Shown piece by piece: positions 55,167-63,998 of a stretch of 64,000 nucleotides of DNA. Under the pieces are notes generated by a model that was given only the letters and a program-made list of their open reading frames with translations, did no database searches and was not told the DNA's origin. The DNA comes from Pseudomonas sp. St316 (GTDB lineage: Bacteria; Pseudomonadota; Gammaproteobacteria; Pseudomonadales; Pseudomonadaceae): assembly GCF_018325905.1 (NCBI RefSeq), contig NZ_AP021901.1, forward strand, positions 3,100,001 through 3,164,000. Reading direction: 5' to 3'. A program made the position numbers and the translations under genes. The stretch's first letter is position 1. Each line of letters opens with the position of its first letter.

Positions 55167-55299
55167 TTCAACTCCATTAGGCGAATGTGTGAAGTTGCCT
55201 TGATAAAAAAGGTCGAATCGCAGTTTAGCCTTTTTCAGGCCATGGAGAAGGCCCCAGTCGGCTCGGCATACTGTGCCCACTTGCTGAAGGAGCCTGAAG

Positions 55300-56193
55300 A
55301 TGGACAAGACCTTACGCCGCGGTTCGCTGGAAATGACCGTCGCCATGCTGATCTCCGGAACCATTGGTTGGTTCGTGCTGGTTTGCGGTTTGCCGGTGCT
55401 GGATGTGGTGTTCTGGCGCTGCGTGTTCGGTGCCGCGACCTTGTTGCTGATCTGCGCGGGTTTCGGCTTCCTGCGCCCCGGCATTCTGACCCGTACCACG
55501 TTCCTGCTGGCAGTAGTCAGCGGCGTGGCGATCGTCGGCAACTGGGTACTGTTGTTTGCCTCTTATTCCCGCGCCTCGATTGCCATCGGCACGGCGGTGT
55601 ACAACGTCCAGCCGTTCATGTTGGTGGGGCTGGCGGCGTTGTTCCTGGGGGAAAAGATCACCGCGCAGAAACTGTTCTGGCTGGCGGTGTCGTTTCTCGG
55701 AATGCTGGCCATCGTCAGTGCCCATGGCGAGCAAGGGCAGGGTGGTGGTGATTATCTGCTGGGCATTGCCTTGGCGCTGGGTGCGGCGTTGCTGTACGCC
55801 ATCGCGGCATTGATCATCAAGCGCCTGACCGGCACGCCACCCCATCTCATCGCGCTGATCCAGGTCAGTACCGGCGTGTTGCTGCTGGCGCCCTGGGCAA
55901 ACTTCTCGGCACTGCCGCAACACGCCCAGGCCTGGGCCAGCCTGTTGACCCTGGGCGTGGTGCACACTGGCGTGATGTACGTGTTGCTGTACAGCGCCAT
56001 ACAACGGTTGCCGACCGCGTTGACCGGGGCGCTGTCGTTCATCTATCCGATCGCGGCGATCTTCGTCGACTGGTTCGCCTTTGGCCATCGCTTGGAGCCG
56101 CTGCAATGGTTGGGCGTGGCGGCGATCCTGCTGGCGGCTGCCGGTATGCAACAGGGCTGGGGCATCAAGTCGCGGCGCCCAGCCCTGTCGTAG
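55300..56193 (+). CDS. DMT/EamA-family exporter
   Basis: A 297-residue protein with ten helices in two EamA repeats (first helix EMTVAMLISGTIGWFVLVCG; the second repeat starts near LLGIALALGAALLYAIAALI). Family members export amino acids or metabolites. The divergent Lrp-type gene, 133 bases away, makes an amino-acid exporter plausible. The start is ATG 55300 with AGGAG upstream. It converges with the aldehyde dehydrogenase gene, whose stop is 18 bases past its own. Confidence 0.88.
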   Translation: MDKTLRRGSLEMTVAMLISGTIGWFVLVCGLPVLDVVFWRCVFGAATLLLICAGFGFLRPGILTRTTFLLAVVSGVAIVGNWVLLFASYSRASIAIGTAVYNVQPFMLVGLAALFLGEKITAQKLFWLAVSFLGMLAIVSAHGEQGQGGGDYLLGIALALGAALLYAIAALIIKRLTGTPPHLIALIQVSTGVLLLAPWANFSALPQHAQAWASLLTLGVVHTGVMYVLLYSAIQRLPTALTGALSFIYPIAAIFVDWFAFGHRLEPLQWLGVAAILLAAAGMQQGWGIKSRRPALS

Positions 56194-56210
56194 CCACGTT
56201 CGGGCGTGGA

Positions 56211-57836
56211 TCAGAAGATGTAGTCAGTGGTCAGGAAGTTGGAGTCCCGGTCACGGATAATGTCGCTGATCAACGCCTTGTTGCTGTCCTGGAACTTGGT
56301 CGCCACCAGCGTGCGGATGGAAAAGGTGCGCAGCGCATCATGGACCGACAAGGTGCCCTCGGCCGAATTCTTCCGGCCATTGAACGGGAACGTGTCCGGG
56401 CCCCGTTGGCACTGGGCGTTGATGTTGATGCGTCCGACTTGGTTGGCGAAGGTGTCCACCAGTTTGCCGACTTGTGCCGGGTTGGTGCCGAAAATGCTGA
56501 GCTGCTGGCCGAAGTCGGACTCCAATACGTAATCGATTACGGTATTGAGGTCGCGATACGGCACGATGGGCACGACCGGGCCGAACTGCTCCTCATGGTA
56601 GACCCGCATCGCCGTGTTTACCGGGTACAGCACCGCCGGGTAGAAGAACGAGCTTCGCGATTCGCCGCCGTGGGCATTCTTCACTTCGGCACCCTTGGCG
56701 AGTGCATCGGCGACCAGCGAATGCAAGTAGTCGACTTTGCTCGCTTCGGGCAGCGGCGTCAGTGCCACACCGTCCTCCCAGGGCATGCCAGGTTTCAGGG
56801 TGGCGAGCCTGGCGTTGAACTTCTCGATGAACGCCGGCGCCACATCCTCATGGACAAACAGAATTTTCAGCGCCGTGCAGCGCTGGCCGTTGAATGACAG
56901 CGAGCCGGTCAGCGCCTCGTTGACCGCGTTGTCCAGGTCGACCTCCGGCAGCACCAGCCCAGGGTTTTTCGCATCCAGCCCCAGGGCGGCACGCAAGCGA
57001 TGTGGCCGCGGGTGAAGTTTCTTCAGGTCACTGGCCGCCTTGTTGGTGCCGATAAAGGCGAAGATGTCGATCTTGCCGCTGGCCATCAGAGCGCTGACCG
57101 TTTCGCGGCCGCTGCCGTAGATCACGTTGATCACGCCGGCCGGGAAGCTGTCGCGGAAGGCTTCAAGCAATGGCCGCACCAGCAGGACGCCGAGCTTGGC
57201 CGGCTTGAACACCACGGTGTTGCCCATGATCAAGGCCGGGATCAATGTAGTGAAGGTTTCGTTCAGCGGATAATTGTAGGGGCCCATGCACAAGGCCACG
57301 CCCAGTGGCACGCGCCGGATTTGCCCGAGGGTGTCCTGTTCCAGCTCGAAGCGGCTGGAGCGGCGGTCCAGCTCCTTGAGGGCGTTGATGGTGTCGACGA
57401 TGTAGTCGCAGGTGCGGTCGAATTCCTTCTGGGAATCCTTGAGGTTCTTGCCGATTTCCCACATCAGCAACTTGACCACGGTCTGGCGTTGCTCGCGCAT
57501 GCGCGCCAGGAAGGTTTCCACGTGGCGGATGCGCTCGGCGACGCGCATCGTGGGCCACTGGCCCTGGCCGCGATCGTAAGCCCGCACGGCAGCGTCCAGG
57601 GCGGTGAGGGCGGTCTCGGCATCCAGCAGCGGCGTGCTGCCGAGAATCACTTGCTCATCGCCCAGCTCACCCGTCAGGTAAACGGGGCTGCGGACGACGG
57701 CCAGTGGCCCTTGCCAGGTTTCCAGGACGCCGTCGACCAGGTATTCGCGCTGTTCGATCCGACCTTCGAGGCGGTAGGCGTCCGGGATGTCGGTGGCACC
57801 GGGAAAAAGGTTGGCGAGAAAGGGGGCGGTGGTCAT
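56211..57836 (-). CDS. NADP-dependent glyceraldehyde-3-phosphate dehydrogenase-like aldehyde dehydrogenase
   Basis: A 541-residue aldehyde dehydrogenase superfamily protein. The catalytic Cys is C320 in FNGQRCTALKI. Cofactor-site motifs are GPYNYPLNETF and NTVVFKPAK, the latter typical of NADP-dependent non-phosphorylating GAPDH (GapN). The usual ELGG glutamate is replaced: the corresponding segment is RAALGLDAKNPGLVL. This ALDH branch is annotated as NADP-dependent GAPDH in pseudomonads, but the reaction is not proven here. It stands alone on the minus strand. Confidence 0.85.
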   Translation of the reverse strand: MTTAPFLANLFPGATDIPDAYRLEGRIEQREYLVDGVLETWQGPLAVVRSPVYLTGELGDEQVILGSTPLLDAETALTALDAAVRAYDRGQGQWPTMRVAERIRHVETFLARMREQRQTVVKLLMWEIGKNLKDSQKEFDRTCDYIVDTINALKELDRRSSRFELEQDTLGQIRRVPLGVALCMGPYNYPLNETFTTLIPALIMGNTVVFKPAKLGVLLVRPLLEAFRDSFPAGVINVIYGSGRETVSALMASGKIDIFAFIGTNKAASDLKKLHPRPHRLRAALGLDAKNPGLVLPEVDLDNAVNEALTGSLSFNGQRCTALKILFVHEDVAPAFIEKFNARLATLKPGMPWEDGVALTPLPEASKVDYLHSLVADALAKGAEVKNAHGGESRSSFFYPAVLYPVNTAMRVYHEEQFGPVVPIVPYRDLNTVIDYVLESDFGQQLSIFGTNPAQVGKLVDTFANQVGRININAQCQRGPDTFPFNGRKNSAEGTLSVHDALRTFSIRTLVATKFQDSNKALISDIIRDRDSNFLTTDYIF

Positions 57837-57970
57837 GTCGTTACTCCATCAATGAAATGAGCCAGGGGCAGACGGCTTGCAGGTATAAATCGCTTTTAGC
57901 GTTATACGCCTTAATGGAGGTATTTTTTAAGTGGCGGCAGATTGCTTGCGCCGTGTTTATGTAGGCGCTG

Positions 57971-58079
57971 TGTAGGAGCTGAGTAGGAGCTGACGAGTGC
58001 AACGAGGCTGCGATCTTTCCCCAGACACTTGAGTCCCAAGCGAAAGATCAAAAGATCGCAGCCTTCGGCAGTTCCTACA
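57971..58079. repeat. Long inverted repeat of a third REP-like type
   Basis: ggctgcgatcttt (58006-58018) and aaagatcgcagcc (58051-58063) form a stem, with outer tgtaggagct and gttcctaca also pairing. The sequence is unlike the other two repeat families in the window. It lies between the dehydrogenase and the barrel-only autotransporter protein. Confidence 0.8.
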
Positions 58080-58087
58080 GGTCGGCG

Positions 58088-58984
58088 TCACCAGCGCATC
58101 CGCACCCCCAGGCTGGTAATGATGCCGTTGAGGTCGTTGTCGTCGACGTCACTGCTGTAATCGGCGCTGACATACAGGCTTACCGCCGGCGTGACCCGGG
58201 CCACCAGGCCCAGGCCGACTTCGACAGTGGAGGATTTTCGGCTGCTGCTGATCTTGTCGACCTTATCCAGGGACAAGGTATCGGCGCTCTGGACCGTATG
58301 CCACAGGTTGGTTCGCACATAGGGCTCCATACCGAGGCTGTTGACTTGGTAATTGCCTTTGAGTCGTGCGCCGACGCGGCCGCTCCAGCTGTTCAGTTCG
58401 TTGCCGGTGCCGCTCTCGGCATTCGGTGTGTCGAGGGTGATGCGTTGGTTGATCAACTGCGCCTGTGGCTCGACTACCCAGTGCGTCCCGATGCCCACCG
58501 CAAAGCCGCCTTCGACCGACAGCGTCACGGCATTGCCTTCGGTTGCCTGGCGCTGGCCTTGTTCGGTGCGGCGGTAGCCATTGACCCGGCCGCCGCTGGC
58601 GCTCAGGTCCACGTGCCAGCCTGCAGGTCCGCTCAGGCTCCAGTAGGCGCCGAGGCTCGAACCTTTGAGATTGAGGGCATCCTTGCCCGGTTCGGCCATG
58701 ACGGGCGTCACCAGCAGGCCATTGCCCATTGAAATGATCTGGTTTTGTCCACTGATCAGCCCCATGCGTTGGGTATGGCCGCTGTCGTTTCGTAATGTGA
58801 ACAGGGCGGGGCTCTTGTCGGACGCGGGTGTATTGAGGTCGTGGGATTGTGTTCGGCCATACCAGGGCTGCATTGTCTCCTCGGCAGGCCAGGCCTGTAC
58901 CTCCAGGGAGCAAAGCAGCAACAACGAAGTAGAAAGGGTGTGGAAGGTGATGGAGATCTCTTGCGCACGGAGGGAGGTTTTCAT
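58088..58984 (-). CDS. Autotransporter beta-barrel domain protein without passenger
   Basis: A 298-residue exported protein. The signal peptide region is LSTSLLLLCSLEVQAWP. Almost the entire mature part is an autotransporter barrel (LKGSSLGAYWSLSGPAGWHV, GRVGARLKGNYQVNSLGMEP, YVRTNLWHTV) ending in the outer-membrane signature GVRMRW. Only about 45 residues precede the barrel, so it has no passenger. The barrel is closely related to that of the next gene upstream. ATG 58984 has AAGG upstream; another ATG at 59011 is possible. Confidence 0.82.
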   Translation of the reverse strand: MKTSLRAQEISITFHTLSTSLLLLCSLEVQAWPAEETMQPWYGRTQSHDLNTPASDKSPALFTLRNDSGHTQRMGLISGQNQIISMGNGLLVTPVMAEPGKDALNLKGSSLGAYWSLSGPAGWHVDLSASGGRVNGYRRTEQGQRQATEGNAVTLSVEGGFAVGIGTHWVVEPQAQLINQRITLDTPNAESGTGNELNSWSGRVGARLKGNYQVNSLGMEPYVRTNLWHTVQSADTLSLDKVDKISSSRKSSTVEVGLGLVARVTPAVSLYVSADYSSDVDDNDLNGIITSLGVRMRW

Positions 58985-59278
58985 GGGGGTCTGCCTTGCA
59001 ATCGCATGCATTTCTCGCTTTTTGGCGTCTCTCCTACCCCGAATGAGGAGCGGCCGAATGGGTTGAGGCAAGCCTCTGGCGGCCCGTCTTGGCGGGTTCC
59101 AGAGGCCTGCCCCTGACTGTATTTCCGGGGGTAGTACGGTGTAGTCAAGAAGACCGATGGCGGTGCGTCAAGAAAATGAACGATGAATGGCAAGATGAAA
59201 TCAGCGTCATTAAGACGCTGATTTAAATTGGTTAATAATGGCTTTGTTTGAGCGTCATATCATCGTCGCAGAGGCTGC

Positions 59279-61738
59279 CTACCAACTGATCCGTACACCG
59301 AGATTCCCCGCGACACTGCGTTGCTGAAGGCTGTCGAGGTTGTTGCTGTAGTCCGCTGCGGCATACACGCTGACCGTGGGCGCCAGGCTCACGTTGACAC
59401 CGACGCCCAGGTCGCCAGTGGTCGCGCGTTGTTGGGTCTCGACCCGCTCAGTGTCGTCGAACGTTACCGTATCGGTGCCGGAAAACGTGTGCCAGAGATT
59501 GGCGCGCAGATACGGTTCCACAGGCATGCCGCTGACCTGATAACGGCCCTTGAGGCGAGCGCCGAGGCGGCCGGTCCAGGCACTGTCGGAATCAAACTCG
59601 ACCCTTGAGACCCCATCGTCCTGGGTGTCCAGGGAGACCTTCTGGTGGATGATCTGCACCTGGGGCTCGAGGACCCAGTCGGCGGTCACCGCGAAGGGGT
59701 AGCCGGCTTCCGCCGACAGGGTCAGGGCGTGCCCGCGATTGTCGATTTTCAGCCCGCGTTCGGAGCGGTTGTCACCGTCCAGTCGCGTGCCCATCACCAC
59801 GGCGTCGACGTAGCCGCCAGTGGGGTCGGTGAGCGTCCAGTAAAGCCCGTAGCTATCGCCGTCGAGTTCTATCCTGCCGGCGCGGCGGCCTTCGAAACCC
59901 AGGTTGAAGCCTTTGACATCGCCGTTCAGTTCCGTGTGACCGATGAAGAATCCGATGCGCTGGGTCTGGCCGCCGGACAGCAGGGAACTGTACAGATCGT
60001 TGCCCACCTGAAACCCCTTGATCGACCCATCGAACTGCGGCGTCACCGTGCCGGCCCAGGTTTGCTCCAGATCCTTGCCGTAGACCCGGCCCCAGCCCGC
60101 GCCGAACGCGCCGGTTTCCGCAAGCAGGCGTTGGTCGCCCTGACGGTCATGGAACGTGCCCAGGGCCATCAGGGTCAGTTGCGCCGCCGCCGGAGGCAAT
60201 ACCGACCAGGTCGGTACTTCCGGCCGGTACAGAGGAATGGGCGCTGCGCCGGGCACCGCCGTTGGCAACGGCGGTAGCGTCGGGACCGGTGGCGCGCCCG
60301 GTGCAGGAGGCGCCGTAGGGATGGGCGCCGGTACGGGGCCGGCGACCACGGTGGAGCGCAAGTACCAGTTGTTTTCGTTGCCGGTCACACCGCCCTTGAA
60401 CAGGCGGTAGTCGAACGCACCGGCCGAGACGGATTGCGCCAGCGAAAAAGCGCCGGCGTCACTGACCGCGCCGCCCTGGGCCTGGACCACTTCGATGCCG
60501 TCCTGGGTCGTTCGTGCGCCCGTGCCGCCCAGGTTTGTGACCGTGATGGCGGTACTGCCGGTGAGTGTCCCGCCATTAACCACCAGCTTGTCACTGGGGG
60601 AGTCGTCGGCGCCCAGTAGCGTTTGCAAGTGCAACTGGCCGTTGGTGCCGATGTAGTTGCCCTGGACGGTGAGGGTATCGTTGGTGCGGGTGTTGCCCTG
60701 TGCGAGGTCCACCGCGCCGGCGTTGTTGAGCGTCACCAACTGACCGGCAGTAACAGGGGCAATGACGCCTTGGGTCGATGTTAGCGTGCTGCCGGATTCT
60801 ATGTTGAGCGTCCCGGTGGCGGTGGCGCTGTCACCCAAGGTCAGGGTGTCGTTAAGGTCCAGTTGCGAGCCTTGGGTGAGGTTGATCGTTTCCCAATTGA
60901 GGTAGCGGGCGCCGGTGCTGGAGGTGCTGTTACTGAACGTCAAGACGTCCTGGCCCAACCCACCGTTCAGGCTGGGGGTGGTGGCGAGCAGGCTTTCATC
61001 GAGGTTGCTCAATAGCGCCGTGTCGTTGCCGTCGCCCATTAAAATAGCCGAGTGAATGAGGCCGCCGCTCCACCGCAGTTGGTCATTGCCGGCACTGGCG
61101 CGGACCTCGCCGATGATTTCGCCACCGCTGACGGTAATGCTGTCATTGCCGCCGCTGACGCTCACATTGCCGCCGATGCGTCCAGCGGAGAGGATGATGG
61201 TGTCCTGGCCGAAACCGGTCACCAGGTTGCCGATGATCTGCCCGCCCGACATATCGAAAACGTTGTCATCGAGTTTCATGTCGACCCGGCCGATCGTGCC
61301 GCCGGTCATTTTTGCAACGTCGCCGTCTTCGAACGCGCCGACGATGGTGCCGCCGGTCATCAAGAACGTATCCAGACCGTCACCTTGGGCCAGGGACAGG
61401 ATCCTGCCGCCATTCATGATGAAGTCATCCACGCCGGAGCCTTGCTGGACATCACCGTCAATCACGCCGTTGGCATTGATCACGATGCGGTCGACGCCGG
61501 TGCCGAACGTGACGTCGCCACTAATGACGCCACTGCCGTTGGCGGGCATGGTCAGGCTGTTATTACCCGAAAGGTCTGTCAGCCCGGGACTGGTGCCACC
61601 GTCGCAGACATAGGCGTCATCACCTGCGGTTGGCGTCAGCGTGCAAGCCGCCATGGCGGCTGGAACGGGTAACAGGAAAGGGGCTGATACCCACACAGCG
61701 TTGAGCAGCCGATTGAACCCTCTATCGTGCCGAATCAT
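59279..61738 (-). CDS. Autotransporter with glycine/aspartate-rich repeat passenger
   Basis: An 819-residue type V secretion protein. A signal peptide (LLNAVWVSAPFLLPVPAAMAA) is followed by a passenger of beta-helical repeats of about 18-20 residues (for example DRIVINANGVIDGDV, DDFIMNGGRILSLAQ, DTFLMTGGTIVGAF, DTIILSAGRIGGNVS, DSITVSGGEIIGEV). A Pro-rich linker precedes the barrel (PVPAPIPTAPPAPGAPPVP). The barrel of about 270 residues ends GNLGVRISW. It probably functions at the cell surface in adhesion or similar; no protease or other catalytic motif is seen. Confidence 0.9.
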   Translation of the reverse strand: MIRHDRGFNRLLNAVWVSAPFLLPVPAAMAACTLTPTAGDDAYVCDGGTSPGLTDLSGNNSLTMPANGSGVISGDVTFGTGVDRIVINANGVIDGDVQQGSGVDDFIMNGGRILSLAQGDGLDTFLMTGGTIVGAFEDGDVAKMTGGTIGRVDMKLDDNVFDMSGGQIIGNLVTGFGQDTIILSAGRIGGNVSVSGGNDSITVSGGEIIGEVRASAGNDQLRWSGGLIHSAILMGDGNDTALLSNLDESLLATTPSLNGGLGQDVLTFSNSTSSTGARYLNWETINLTQGSQLDLNDTLTLGDSATATGTLNIESGSTLTSTQGVIAPVTAGQLVTLNNAGAVDLAQGNTRTNDTLTVQGNYIGTNGQLHLQTLLGADDSPSDKLVVNGGTLTGSTAITVTNLGGTGARTTQDGIEVVQAQGGAVSDAGAFSLAQSVSAGAFDYRLFKGGVTGNENNWYLRSTVVAGPVPAPIPTAPPAPGAPPVPTLPPLPTAVPGAAPIPLYRPEVPTWSVLPPAAAQLTLMALGTFHDRQGDQRLLAETGAFGAGWGRVYGKDLEQTWAGTVTPQFDGSIKGFQVGNDLYSSLLSGGQTQRIGFFIGHTELNGDVKGFNLGFEGRRAGRIELDGDSYGLYWTLTDPTGGYVDAVVMGTRLDGDNRSERGLKIDNRGHALTLSAEAGYPFAVTADWVLEPQVQIIHQKVSLDTQDDGVSRVEFDSDSAWTGRLGARLKGRYQVSGMPVEPYLRANLWHTFSGTDTVTFDDTERVETQQRATTGDLGVGVNVSLAPTVSVYAAADYSNNLDSLQQRSVAGNLGVRISW

Positions 61739-61918
61739 GTGCTATCCCTCTGCGTCGGCATTTCGCAAATGCCGGTTTCAGCATCGGTTGCACAACAGAC
61801 GGCACACAGGGCCCTGGCAACGCTCGCTGTATGGGATGGCACCCTAACAATGAAAAACCAGCGTCGCTACTGTCAGAACTTACAGGTCCGCGCGCAGAAC
61901 GAGCAGAAAAGGCCCGCT

Positions 61919-62719
61919 CTACAAATGCACTTCCACCGAAAGCGGCAGGTGGTCGCTCAGGTGCGTCCAGGGTTTGTTGCCCAGGATTTGTGGGGCGTGG
62001 CTGCTGGCGTTGCGCAGATAAATACGGTCCAGGCGCAACAGGGGGAAGCGGGCCGGATAGGTCCTGGCGGGGCGACCGTGGTGCTGCTCGAAGGCTTCAT
62101 GCAGGTAGCCTCGGCGGGCGAGGGCGAGGTTGCCACGCAGTTGCCAGTCGTTGAAATCGCCAGCGATGATCACCGGGGCGTCCTCGGGCAGCGAATCGAG
62201 CAGTTGGCAGAGCAGTTTGAGCTGTAACTGGCGATGGCTTTCCAGAAGACTCAGGTGTACGCAGATCCCGTGGACTGCAGCGTGGCCGGGCACATCCAGC
62301 ACACAATGCAACAGCCCGCGGCGCTCCGGGCCAGTGATGGACACGTCGAGATTGCGGAATTGGCGGATCGGGTATTTGGAGAGCAGGGCGTTGCCATGAT
62401 GGCCATCGGGGTAGACCGCATTGCGGCCGTAGGCGAAATCGCTCCACATGCTGTCGGCGAGGAATTCGTACTGGGACGTCTGGGGCCAATTGTCGTAGCG
62501 TGACGCGTGTCGGTCATGTTCGCCCAGCACCTCTTGCAGGAACACCAGGTCGGCGCCGGTACTGCGCACCGCTTCGCGCAGTTCGGGCAGGATAAAACGA
62601 CGGTTGAGGGCGGTGAAACCCTTGTGGGTATTGACCGTCAGGATCCGCAGCCGATGAACCGCCGCAGGCCGCTCCGATGGCATTGATTCGACGGCCCGCC
62701 AATCGGGATCTTGAGTCAC
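61919..62719 (-). CDS. Endonuclease/exonuclease/phosphatase family protein (YbhP-like)
   Basis: A 266-residue protein with the EEP fold signatures: ILTVNTHKG, DLVFLQEVLGEHDRH (metal Glu), HGNALLSKYPI, VIIAGDFNDW (metal Asp/Asn) and LSDHLPLSVEV (catalytic Asp-His). No signal peptide. Relatives such as E. coli YbhP lie next to cardiolipin synthase genes, but none is present here. The substrate could be a phosphodiester or a nucleic acid. Confidence 0.88.
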   Translation of the reverse strand: MTQDPDWRAVESMPSERPAAVHRLRILTVNTHKGFTALNRRFILPELREAVRSTGADLVFLQEVLGEHDRHASRYDNWPQTSQYEFLADSMWSDFAYGRNAVYPDGHHGNALLSKYPIRQFRNLDVSITGPERRGLLHCVLDVPGHAAVHGICVHLSLLESHRQLQLKLLCQLLDSLPEDAPVIIAGDFNDWQLRGNLALARRGYLHEAFEQHHGRPARTYPARFPLLRLDRIYLRNASSHAPQILGNKPWTHLSDHLPLSVEVHL

Positions 62720-62802
62720 GTTCCCTCCTGAATCAGACGTACCTGTTCATGCGACTGACCCAAGGCGTCGGCAGTTCCGGATTTTTCATGTCCTTGCCGA
62801 TC

Positions 62803-63169
62803 GCTATCGCGAGCAAGCTCGCTCCCACAGGGGATTTGTGCTGGGCCGGGGTTCGGTGACCAACCGAGACTCAGTGTGGGAGCGAGCCTGCTCGCGATAG
62901 CTGAGGGTCAGTTTGCGCGGATGTTGGATGTGCCGACGCCATCGCGAGCAGGCTCGCTCCCACAGGGGATTTGTGCTGGGCCGGGGTTCGGTGACCAACC
63001 GAGACTCAGTGTGAGAGCGAGCCTGCTCGCGATAGCTGAGGGTCAGTTTGCGCGGATGTTGGATGTGCCGACGTCATCGCGAGCAGGCTCGCTCCCACAG
63101 GTTTTAGTGTCGTGTCCGAAGGTTGTAGGCAGCATGAAGCCCATGTGGGAGCGAGCTTGCTCGCGATGG
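62803..63169. repeat. REPIN array, 136-bp period
   Basis: A leading half (62803-62830), two doublets (62875-62964 and 63011-63100) and a trailing half (63145-63169). The two doublets share their spacers (gatagctgagggtcagtttg and the flank tgctgggccggggttcggtg), so this is another tandem copy of element plus flank. It fills the 505-base gap before the PIG-L gene. Confidence 0.88.
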
Positions 63170-63224
63170 CGGTGTATCTGAACCACCTCCATCGCGAACC
63201 AGCCCAGTTCCTACAAGCAGGTGT

Positions 63225-63998
63225 TCAGATAAAGACAATCTCATACGGCAGCCCCATCCGATCAAGGATGACCCGGGGGAACAACGGGGCGATGCCGCTC
63301 GCCGGTTCGCCGTTGAGCTGGCTGACGTACGCGTACATGGCGTGACGCTTGCGGGCGGTGGTCCAGACGTCGAGACGCAGTTTGCGGGCCCGGTGCCAGG
63401 GGATTTTATTTTGCTCGCGGACCGGCCAGTGCCAAGCCCATACCGGCAGTTCGTTGAACGCCACTCCGATCCTGTCGGCCGCCAGGGCCCCGGCGCGCCC
63501 GACGGTGTCGTGGTCGCTGTCGCCATCCTGGCGCCAGGTGCTGAACACCACGTCACCGGGGCGCAGGTGACGTGCAATAAAGTCGGTGAGCTCGGCTTCG
63601 TGTTCGATCAGGTTTTTTTCCGGGAAGCCGCCGCGCACCCATTGCAGGCCATGGGTTGCTATGCCCAGGCGATGCAGGGCGTCCACGCTTTCCTGCGGGT
63701 GAGGGCGGTGCGCACGCAAGCGTTCATCGGTCCACAACGGTGAACCGGGGTGGATCAGGGCTCCATCGGAGACCGAGATCAGCAACATGGGTTGATCCAG
63801 GTTGTTCAGCAACTGCAGCAATCCACCACAGGCGCCGATCTCATCGCCCGGATGCGGGGCGAGGACAACGGCGCGGGCGCCGGCGGGAATGAGCGTCTGG
63901 GTACTGATGATCGGAATATCGGCCAGTTGCGCAGCACTGTTCCAGATTTGCGGATGTTGCCGGCCGGGCAAGCGAGAGGCGGGTTTCATGAGAGACAT
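63225..63998 (-). CDS. PIG-L/LmbE-family deacetylase
   Basis: A 257-residue protein of the zinc-dependent LmbE fold. The N-terminal motif reads APHPGDEIGACGG: H49 and D52 are retained as metal ligands, but the general-base position of the usual HPDDE is Gly51. The third ligand region is STWRQDGDSDHDTVGRAG. PIG-L enzymes deacetylate N-acetyl sugars. The start is ATG 63998 or 63989; the window ends two bases beyond, so upstream context is not visible. In many bacteria such genes sit beside glycosyltransferase and methyltransferase genes. Confidence 0.85.
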   Translation of the reverse strand: MSLMKPASRLPGRQHPQIWNSAAQLADIPIISTQTLIPAGARAVVLAPHPGDEIGACGGLLQLLNNLDQPMLLISVSDGALIHPGSPLWTDERLRAHRPHPQESVDALHRLGIATHGLQWVRGGFPEKNLIEHEAELTDFIARHLRPGDVVFSTWRQDGDSDHDTVGRAGALAADRIGVAFNELPVWAWHWPVREQNKIPWHRARKLRLDVWTTARKRHAMYAYVSQLNGEPASGIAPLFPRVILDRMGLPYEIVFI

